From NCBI GenBank assembly GCA_022984795.1, contig JALIHJ010000045.1, positions 1-64,000 of the forward strand: a stretch of 64,000 nucleotides of DNA, given 5' to 3'. Source of the DNA: Fabrea salina. Its lineage: Eukaryota; Ciliophora; Heterotrichea; Heterotrichida; Fabreidae. The stretch's first letter is position 1, and every line of letters begins with the position of its first letter. The position numbers and the translations under genes were made by a program. Positions 9,256-16,157 of this stretch are shown here, one piece after another. The notes under the pieces were generated by a model. The model was given only the letters and a program-made list of their open reading frames with translations. It was not told the origin of the DNA and ran no database searches.

Positions 9256-11163
9256 ATGGAAACTCTGGAGTACACTAACTTTCAAGTCTGGTCCCACTCA
9301 ATACTAGGTGGACTTTCTGTTTTTTCTGGAGTTGTGCTGATCTGGTCTTACTTAAAAGTTCCAACTCTGAGGACAAAGCTTGGCTTAACTGTGCTGTGGA
9401 CTTGCATGGCTTTGATGTGTTTATCTTTTTACTTTGTGTACACTGCTTTTTTCTACTTAGCAACTGAAAGACTCCACTCAGCTGGAACTTGTTTTTTGCA
9501 CGGAATCGTTACTTCTTGTTTGACTTTGGTTTCTTGGAATTATGCCTTAGTTCTGGCACTTCAAGTTGGACTGGGTTGGGACACAAAGTACTCCCATACT
9601 TTCAGTATTGGGTTTGGAGCTTTGCTCAGCTTTGCTTTAGCCCTTACAGACAGTTTGGGAGTTTCTGTTTTCAGTGTGTGCTTTATAAAAATGGGAAGTT
9701 GGGGTGAGCTTTTGTTTTGTGTGTTCATTGCTTACTTGCCTTTGTATGCTTTTGGGGCGTTTAAGGGTTTTAGAAAGAAGTCACAGAAATACTCCTTAAT
9801 ACTGCTGGTGTTTACTTTGCTCATGCTGCCTTTCAGTGTTGCACATTTGGTGTTCTACTTTAACTCCACAGCCTTTATTATGAGAGAAGTTGGTGTTTTA
9901 ACTATTAGTTCTTTGGGACTTGTTTTGAATTTGTTGCGCATGACCCACATCAACTTTAAGCAACTCTTTAAAAAAAGCTGCAACTATGACTTGACTGAGC
10001 CAGTATTTACTACTTAGTTCATTGAACAAGATTCAGAAACCTACAATCCTTTAAGGGACTCAGTTTCAGAGCCCTCTCTAAGTTACTCCTTAATTAAAGA
10101 CTTGGAAGAAGACAAGGCCATTCTCAGTCTTTTGTGCATTTACGTCACAGTTGAGAAGATCCAAGTTTCTCTCCAAGACACTCAGTACTGCAAAGAAAAG
10201 CCTCCTTGGCCTAATGGGTTTTACGACCAAAGGTGTGAGTGGTTACTAGGCCCCCAAGAGTTCGACTCTTTGAACAACACTGCTCCCAACATTTCCAAAA
10301 AAAGTAACTTACACTTAGTTCGAAACATCAATGCTAAAGTTACTGAGTATGCTCCTTTGGTGTTTTCGCACATTAGGTACCAAGACGGACTCAGCAACAG
10401 CGAGATTGCAAATTCTTTGCTGGAGTTGTTTGGAAAGGACATTAAGGACTCTATAAAGCCTTACTTGGGAGACCAAAAGGCTTTGTACTCCCAAGACAAA
10501 AGGTTTGTGATCAAGCTGATTCCAGAAGACGAAAGAGTAAACTTAGTAGAAAGCATTCTTCCTAAGTACCACGAGCACCTAACGAAGTCTTCCAACAAGT
10601 CGCTTCTTTCAAGGGTTTTAGGAATTTACACGGTTTTTTCGAAAGAAACTTTTGACATTCTCTTACTGCAGAACTTTTACCCCCCTGAAATTCAGCCATG
10701 GGCAACTTTTGAACTGAAAGGCACCAAACTCCATAGACAAGTGCTGTGCGACTCCTCAATTGCTAGTGCTTCGGAAGTTTGCCAAAACCTGATTCTGAAG
10801 GACCTGGACTTTTTTCAAGTACAACAGTTCATTTTGGTTTCTTTTTTGGACCAAAGTTGGCTAGGCCGAGTTATTCCTCAAGACGTTAGTTTTCTCAAAG
10901 AAATGCAGACTCTGGACTACAGCTTATTCGTTGGAGTGACTAACAACGCTGCAGTGAAGAAGCATTCTTTGCCTTCGAGGTACTCCCGCCACATATACCT
11001 AGGCAAAGGAGTGCAGTCTTCCCAGGTGTTTGTGGTTGGACTTGTTGACTTTTTTAAGCAAAGCCTAGACACCAACTCGAGTTATTTGGAAGTCTGTCCG
11101 CAAGACTACTCCAAAAGGTTCCTTAACTTTGCCCTGAGCATAGTGAAATGTGATTTCTTGTAA
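9256..11163 (+). CDS. seven-TM receptor fused to phosphatidylinositol phosphate kinase (GPCR-PIPK)
   Basis: One spliced gene of about 630 residues. Residues 1-235 contain seven hydrophobic segments (roughly 14-33, 41-63, 75-102, 110-135, 150-168, 178-203, 210-230), like Dictyostelium cAMP-receptor-class GPCRs. From about residue 300 a PIP-kinase domain follows: RFVIKLI with the catalytic Lys, ELKGTKLHR (DLKGS box), LKDLDF, DYSLFVGV, and GLVDFF at the metal-binding IID position. The glycine loop is altered (YLGDQKALYS). The apparent TAG stop at 10015-10017 is the last three bases of a 15-nt intron, and both halves are in the same frame. No ATG exists for the kinase half alone. Known relatives are Dictyostelium RpkA and oomycete GPCR-PIPKs, thought to couple a signal directly to PIP2 synthesis. 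Confidence 0.88.
10003..10017 (+). other. 15-nt spliceosomal intron
   Basis: GTATTTACTACTTAG lies in phase 0 between ...DLTEP and FIEQD.... It contains an in-frame TAG that would otherwise separate the receptor half from the kinase half. Removal restores one open frame. Confidence 0.88.
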
Positions 11164-11189
11164 GATGGATTATAATTGTAAATACAAAA

Positions 11190-12470
11190 ATGAACGAAAA
11201 GGTTCTTATCGGTAACATCTTGGCTGAAGAAAACGAAACCGAAGAAGAAGTATACCCTAGGTACACCAGAACTAAAAGGAACGTACTATTGAACAAGGAC
11301 GAACTCTCGCAGTTACTCGCAAGGCCCACTTCGGCTCCTGCTGTCCACTTGCATTTTCCTTCAATATTCTGGCCTGAAACTTCTCAGCCTATTATTTCGC
11401 CCATTTCAACAGACTTCAACCAAATCACTCTGCAAGACAACTACACCATATACACTCCGCCTCCTCCCGGACTCGAACCCAAGACCAACCTTTTTTCGCA
11501 TCTAAAAGGCAAAATATCCGAAATGGCCCAGGATCAAACTGGTTCTCGGTACATTCAAGAAAAGTTGGAACTGGCCAGCAATGACGAAAAAAAGACAGTT
11601 TTCGAGGAAGTGCTGCAAAACATCAGCAAGTTGATGGTGGACGTTTTTGGAAATTATGTGGTCCAGAAACTACTTGACCATCTTAACGAGCACGAAAAAC
11701 ACCAAATCATCCAGGGCATGAAGGGGCAAGTAGTTTCGCTTTCCCTCCACATGTACGGTTGCCGCGTGGTCCAAAAAGCAATACAAGTAGCCCCGCCCCA
11801 GCTGCGCAACACAGTTGTGCAGGAGTTCAAGGACAACGTTGAGAAGTGCGTCGAAGACCAAAACGCCAACCACGTGATTCAGAAAATCATTGAAGTGATT
11901 CCTTTTGGAGAGTTCGAGTTCATAGTGGAGGCTCTCAGGAAAGACATCATTAAGTGGAGCATGCATGTATATGGTTGTAGAGTAGTACAGAGAATACTTG
12001 GCTACTGCCCGAAAGAAAGAGTCAACGAAATGATTTCTCAAATAATCAGGAAGAGTGTGCAACTCAGTAGCTCCCCCTACGGTAACTACGTGATACAGTA
12101 CTTGCTTGACAAAGGAACCTACGAAGAAAGAAGGAGGGTAGCTGCAAGTTTCCCAGGTAACCTAGTTGACCTCAGTCGCCATAAATTCGCCAGCAACGTT
12201 ATTGAGAAAATACTTTTGATTGGCTACGAAGATGATGTTCGTGTATTCGCCACTGAAATTTTTACTCACTTGAGGTTCATGGAAGTAATGACTGACAAAT
12301 TTGGAAACTTCGTGGTGCAGAAGTGCTTGGAGGTCAGCAGTGGGGATTTCCAACAGTGGCTGATCTCAAAAGTAAGGGAAAATTCCAAACAACTCAAGTC
12401 TTCTGCATCCGGTAGACACGTTTTGAAATGCCTAGATAAAATTTCAAAACCCAAAAAAACAAAAAAGTAA
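11190..12470 (+). CDS. Pumilio-family (PUF) RNA-binding protein
   Basis: 426 residues. A short N-terminal tail is followed by a Pumilio homology domain over about residues 105-415, with repeats marked by FGNYVVQKLL, YGCRVVQKAI, ANHVIQKII, YGCRVVQRIL, YGNYVIQYLL, FASNVIEKIL and FGNFVVQKCL plus an N-terminal GSRYIQEKL repeat, giving eight. The base-reading pairs (N..Q, C..Q, S..E) are intact. These proteins bind specific 3'-UTR motifs and usually repress translation or destabilise mRNA. It follows the receptor-kinase gene by 26 bases on the same strand and converges with the GTPase gene, leaving a 10-base gap. Confidence 0.95.
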   Translation: MNEKVLIGNILAEENETEEEVYPRYTRTKRNVLLNKDELSQLLARPTSAPAVHLHFPSIFWPETSQPIISPISTDFNQITLQDNYTIYTPPPPGLEPKTNLFSHLKGKISEMAQDQTGSRYIQEKLELASNDEKKTVFEEVLQNISKLMVDVFGNYVVQKLLDHLNEHEKHQIIQGMKGQVVSLSLHMYGCRVVQKAIQVAPPQLRNTVVQEFKDNVEKCVEDQNANHVIQKIIEVIPFGEFEFIVEALRKDIIKWSMHVYGCRVVQRILGYCPKERVNEMISQIIRKSVQLSSSPYGNYVIQYLLDKGTYEERRRVAASFPGNLVDLSRHKFASNVIEKILLIGYEDDVRVFATEIFTHLRFMEVMTDKFGNFVVQKCLEVSSGDFQQWLISKVRENSKQLKSSASGRHVLKCLDKISKPKKTKK

Positions 12471-12480
12471 TTTTAACTTA

Positions 12481-13156
12481 TTAATCGTACCTGGAATCAG
12501 TCTCGAACAAAGCTGTTTTGAACTTGGGGTTGGCAGTCAGTCTCCTTCCCAAAGCAATGGACTTCCCCAGCAGAAGTCCTGGGTCAGGTGGGTTGGGGAT
12601 GTTTGCTACTATTCCGTTGAACACGTGCTCGAACATGTAGTTCAGAGAACTGTCGTTTTGGGCACTTATCTCAAAGTACTCCATTCCAAACTTCCTAGCT
12701 AAACTCATTGCTTCTGTTTTGCTGACTGCCTCTGAGTCTTTGTTTGAAGCCAAGTCAAACTTGTTGCCCAAAAGCACTTTGGTGAGGATTTCCACCCGTT
12801 CGCACTCCTTAATCCACTTCTCAACTCTTTCGAAGGAACTTCTCTTGGTGACTACTTACAAGTTTACTGTCGAACACAAACAAAGCAGCAGTGGCTCCAG
12901 CACAGTACCTAGAAATAACTGGCAAGTACCTTTCACTTCCAGGCAAATCCCAGTAGTTTAGTCGGTAGTAAGTGGTTTCATCAACAAACATAACTGATTT
13001 AAAGTGCATTTCTTCCACTACTTCGTTTTCAACGACTCTGCCGTAGTTTTGACTAAGGGCTGAGTAAAGCTTACCGTCTAAAAGACTTGTTTTGCCTACT
13101 CCGTTGTCTCCCAAAATAACTATTTTGAACCTGAAGTGGTAGTCGTCAGAGTCCAT
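12481..13156 (-). CDS. Rab-like small GTPase, atypical
   Basis: 219 residues after removal of a 16-nt intron at 12844-12859. I chose the ATG at 13156 (MDSDDYHFRFKIV) because it lies just before the fold begins. The G1 loop GDNGVGKTS and G4 NKFD are standard and G5 is EISAQN. The switch II motif reads WDLPGSER instead of WDTAGQER, so the usual catalytic Gln is Ser, which would predict slow GTP hydrolysis. The C-terminus ends in ...DSRYD with no cysteines, so prenylation is unlikely. It resembles Rab and Rab-like proteins, but I cannot assign a subfamily. It lies 11 bases after the 88-residue gene on the same strand. Confidence 0.85.
12844..12859 (-). other. 16-nt spliceosomal intron
   Basis: On the minus strand the sequence is GTAAGTAGTCACCAAG. 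Removal joins ...FDSKL to RSSFERVEKW... and links two frames offset by one base, rebuilding the continuous GTPase fold through helix 3. It is the only 16-nt intron identified here. Confidence 0.9.
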
Positions 13157-13167
13157 TTTGTTATTAC

Positions 13168-13434
13168 TTAAAAAGGAAGATACCACTGTTTTTGGAACAG
13201 TTGGTAGTTGTTTCCTTCTTGAATTGGAGGAATTTGGGATTCCTCAGCTGGAGAAGAGATCACTGGTTCTTTGAAGCTGGGCTTATTTTGGAAGGGGTAC
13301 CTTCTGGGGTTGTAAGTGTACTTTCTAGGCTTTGACTCACTTAGGCTTTTTCTGTGTCTTTGAGAAGACTCACTGCTGAATGACTGACTTAACTCATCAA
13401 ACATCATAAAGGGCCTAATTCTGGGAAAGTCCAT
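13168..13434 (-). CDS. small basic hypothetical protein
   Basis: 88 residues, rich in Ser, Arg, Pro and Tyr, probably disordered, with no recognisable domain. Support is modest: a clean ATG-to-TAA frame filling the space between PSMG2 (17 bases away, divergent) and the GTPase gene (11 bases away, same strand), and a composition like other short proteins here. Its start shares a very short bidirectional spacer with PSMG2. Confidence 0.5.
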   Translation of the reverse strand: MDFPRIRPFMMFDELSQSFSSESSQRHRKSLSESKPRKYTYNPRRYPFQNKPSFKEPVISSPAEESQIPPIQEGNNYQLFQKQWYLPF

Positions 13435-13451
13435 TATTAGATACTATAAAA

Positions 13452-14111
13452 ATGCTTAACTTAATCCAAGAAGAAGAAACTCAACCTGCAGGAAAAAGAC
13501 TGCTTTTGCCAGCAGTTTCAGTGGGCGGAACTGGTCAGCTTGCAATTGACCTACTTCTGAACGATGTTTCTCAAAACTTTAAGTACAAAGGGTTCTTTTA
13601 CACTCATTGCTTTGCACCCTATGTGTGCAATTCCCCCATTTCTGGCAACCAGAGAGAAATCACTTTTCCTGTTTCGCTTTACGAAAACAGCCAGTTCTTA
13701 GTTATCCAGATAAGGTCCACTGCCCTGAACCCCAAAGACTTTTGCAAAGGCTTAGTTGAGTGGGCTCTTTCCAATCAAGTCAGCGAAATAGTTGTACTAG
13801 CCTCCAACTCCGACCTTACAAAGCCTTCTCCTGAGTCCCCTCAACTTTACTACATGAAAAACTCTTTATCTCAAACCAACTTAAACCTGCCTTTTAAAAC
13901 CAAAGAAGACATGACAGACCTTGTCAGGGGAATAGGTTTATCTAAGTACTTACTACTTCAAGAAGAGATTCCTGTTCTGGCAGTGTTTACTTACAGTCCT
14001 GAAGTTCCAGCTGACTACTTGTCTTGCTTTGGGCTGGCAGAAGCTTTTTGTGAAGGCTATCAAGTAGTTCACCAAGCTTGGCAAGCTCCTTGGGATTTTC
14101 TCTTAAGTTAA
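13452..14111 (+). CDS. PSMG2: proteasome assembly chaperone 2
   Basis: 219 residues. The N-terminal LLLPAVSVGGTGQLAIDLLL closely matches the signature of PSMG2/PAC2/Add66, which pairs with PSMG1 to build the proteasome alpha ring. The later AVFTYSPEVPADYLSCFGLAEAF region fits the PAC2 domain end. The length is a little below the human protein (about 264). It lies 731 bases upstream of the start of the proteasome alpha-subunit gene PSMA4, with one unknown gene between, all on the plus strand, so shared regulation is plausible. The function is inferred from the family. Confidence 0.85.
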   Translation: MLNLIQEEETQPAGKRLLLPAVSVGGTGQLAIDLLLNDVSQNFKYKGFFYTHCFAPYVCNSPISGNQREITFPVSLYENSQFLVIQIRSTALNPKDFCKGLVEWALSNQVSEIVVLASNSDLTKPSPESPQLYYMKNSLSQTNLNLPFKTKEDMTDLVRGIGLSKYLLLQEEIPVLAVFTYSPEVPADYLSCFGLAEAFCEGYQVVHQAWQAPWDFLLS

Positions 14112-14117
14112 GCTTAA

Positions 14118-14822
14118 ATGGAAAGTGCTGAGTTGCTGTACGACAACATTGATGCAATAGTAGTGGGCGAAGGGAGTGAAGAATTCATACTGAGGATGTT
14201 TAAGGGCTCGCCCCACGTGTTCCAAATCAGCGAGTTTGGAGGGTTCACCCAAGTAACTAGAGTTGTGAGTTCAGCGCACTTGTGGATCCACTTTAACTTT
14301 TGGCTTTGCAAGGACTCAGACTTGGAGTTAGCTATTGAAATGGTTAAGGAACAGTGGTACATGGGAATAGTTACTTACTTAGCAGACGATATTTTGTCCT
14401 TCAAAAGAGCAAAAGACCTTTACGACAAGTACTTCCAGGATTCACTTCTTCCAAGTAGACACAGAGCACCCAAAAGACAAAAAGTAACTAACTACAGCAC
14501 AGTCAACGAAGAACTAGGACTAATTAACTTGTGGTGGAAGCCTGACCGCACTGAAGCTTTAGGAGCTGGTTTACTTGCTGCCATTTCTACTGAGAGGTTT
14601 GCTCAGGCTTTAGTGAGCAGGTCCGACGACTTTGGGAGGAACCTGAAGTTTATTTGTCCAAGCAACAGTGGGTACTTCTTTGAAGAAAAGCAAAACATCT
14701 ACTTGTGGATGCTTGAAAACTACAAAAGAAAGAACCCCAACCTCGAAGTTCATGAAGACTTAGCTAAGGAACTTAAAAGCCAACTTAAAAAGGACACTGA
14801 AGACAACTGCTTGATTTTGTAG
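14118..14822 (+). CDS. unknown protein with C-terminal CaaX-like box
   Basis: 234 residues, unrecognised. It is rich in Trp and aromatic residues in the first 100 positions, with a basic patch (RHRAPKRQK) near 125. The C-terminus is ...EDNCLIL, in which CLIL fits a CaaX box; Leu at the last position favours geranylgeranylation, so membrane attachment is possible. It starts seven bases after the PSMG2 stop and ends 20 bases before PSMA4 on the same strand, so it could work with the proteasome pair, but nothing in the sequence proves it. Confidence 0.7.
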   Translation: MESAELLYDNIDAIVVGEGSEEFILRMFKGSPHVFQISEFGGFTQVTRVVSSAHLWIHFNFWLCKDSDLELAIEMVKEQWYMGIVTYLADDILSFKRAKDLYDKYFQDSLLPSRHRAPKRQKVTNYSTVNEELGLINLWWKPDRTEALGAGLLAAISTERFAQALVSRSDDFGRNLKFICPSNSGYFFEEKQNIYLWMLENYKRKNPNLEVHEDLAKELKSQLKKDTEDNCLIL

Positions 14823-14842
14823 TAAGATAATATTCTGAGAAA

Positions 14843-15583
14843 ATGGTAAGGTCTAGTTAGTCTCGCCGCTACGACGCAAAAACCACAACTTTTAACCCAG
14901 ACGGACGACTTATGCAAGTAGAGTACGCTATGGAGGCCATCAACAACGCTGGAGCTACTGTAGGAGTGATGTGTCCTGAAGGCATTGTCATTGGTGCTGA
15001 GCGAAAACAAACTTCCAAGCTACTCGAGCGTTCCAAGTACAGCGAAAAGATGTACAAGTTAGACGAGCACATCGTTTGTGCTGCTGCAGGAATGACTGCT
15101 GACGCCAACATCCTCATCAACTACGCCCGTGTCGAAAGCCAACAGTACCTCTACACCTACCGGCAAAACATGCCCGTGGAGCAACTAGTGAAGCGTCTTT
15201 GCAACGCCAAACAAGCCTACACGCAACGTGGCGGACTGCGACCTTTCGGAGTTTCTTTCTTGTACGCAGGCTGGGACCCTATTTACGGATTCCAACTTTA
15301 CTGCTCTGACCCTAGTGGGAACTACCTAGGGTGGAAGGCCATAGCCATTGGAGCTAACAACCAAAACGCAAGTAGCATTTTGAAGACTGACTACGACGAA
15401 AACTGTAGTTTGAGACAAGCAATGGGACTAGTGGCTAAGGTTATAGCTAAGTCTCTGGAAACTACTTCGCCTACTCCTGAAAAGATCGAAATAGTGACTT
15501 TGACCAAGCCAAAAGACATCCAGTACAAGACAGTTTCTGACGAAGAAGTTCAGGGACTTCTGACTGAGTTTGAACTAGTTTAG
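14843..15583 (+). CDS. PSMA4: 20S proteasome subunit alpha type 4 (alpha3)
   Basis: 241 residues once the 15-nt intron directly after the start codon is removed. The N-terminus then reads MSRRYDAKTTTFNPDGRLMQ, the alpha-subunit signature with the RYD gate residues, followed by QVEYAMEAI. Later KQAYTQRGGLRPFGVS and QLYCSDPSGNY are diagnostic for PSMA4. It is a structural, non-catalytic alpha-ring subunit that controls substrate entry. It sits downstream of the assembly chaperone PSMG2 on the same strand. Its TAG overlaps the convergent DTW gene stop by four bases (15580-15583). Confidence 0.95.
14846..14860 (+). other. 15-nt spliceosomal intron immediately after ATG
   Basis: GTAAGGTCTAGTTAG separates the start codon (14843-14845) from TCTCGCCGC.... 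Without its removal an in-frame TAG follows five codons later; with it the conserved MSRRYD N-terminus appears. Confidence 0.93.
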
Positions 15584-16152
15584 TTAACTTCTCTTTTTAA
15601 TCTTGCTTGGGTTTGTTGAGCTACTTCTTTGTCAACGATGTAGGTAAGTGCATTTAAGATGGCTTGGTGAGGAGCTTCTTCGCCTAGAGTTTGCAATGAG
15701 TACATCACAGCTTCTGCTGTGCTGATTAGTCCTGGCTTGGGAGGGTTCCTTAGGGGTGCGTATAGAGGTGCTTGTTGTTGGTTTAAAACTACTGTAGGAA
15801 AACTGTGTAACCAAGGGTTTCTATTGTACAACTTCTTTGCGAAGTTCCAAGTTCCGTCTAAAAACACTAAGGTCTTGGTGCCTTGGGGGAACTCGTTTCT
15901 GGCATTTTTAGAAGGAAACACCACTACGGGGTTGTCTAGGTGCATTTCTTGGAACTCCCTGCCTACTTTCACGTCTACATCTATACACTTCTGAAGGGCT
16001 CTGACTGAACTGAAGGCTTGTTTCTTTTCAGAAGGGTGCTGCAGAATAACTACTTTGTGCTGCAAAACAGAAACAGGGGTTTCAGGGAGTCCAGGACACA
16101 TACAAACTTTCAAAGGCCTTTTGCACTCCTCGCAAGTAGGTCTTTTTTCCAT
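15580..16152 (-). CDS. DTW-domain tRNA acp3U transferase (DTWD1/2, TapT-like)
   Basis: 190 residues. The N-terminus has the cysteine pattern CEECKRPLKVCMCPGLP typical of DTW proteins (likely zinc). The middle has LQHPSEKKQ, FLDGTW (the DTW signature) and the NPPKPGLISTAEA stretch that contributes to SAM binding. Members transfer the aminocarboxypropyl group of SAM to uridine in tRNA. It is near full length for the bacterial TapT and DTWD2 class. It converges with PSMA4 with a four-base overlap and follows the calpain gene on the same strand by only five bases. Confidence 0.88.
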   Translation of the reverse strand: MEKRPTCEECKRPLKVCMCPGLPETPVSVLQHKVVILQHPSEKKQAFSSVRALQKCIDVDVKVGREFQEMHLDNPVVVFPSKNARNEFPQGTKTLVFLDGTWNFAKKLYNRNPWLHSFPTVVLNQQQAPLYAPLRNPPKPGLISTAEAVMYSLQTLGEEAPHQAILNALTYIVDKEVAQQTQARLKREVN

Positions 16153-16157
16153 TTATA

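Noticed and set aside
10015-10017. TAG as a true stop separating a receptor gene from a kinase gene, or as a read-through codon
   Set aside because: It is the last codon of a 15-nt GT-AG segment that fits the local intron pattern, and the kinase part lacks an ATG.
14118-14822. Assigning the CaaX-ending protein to a Ras or Rab family
   Set aside because: No P-loop or NKxD motif is present; only the C-terminal box is similar.
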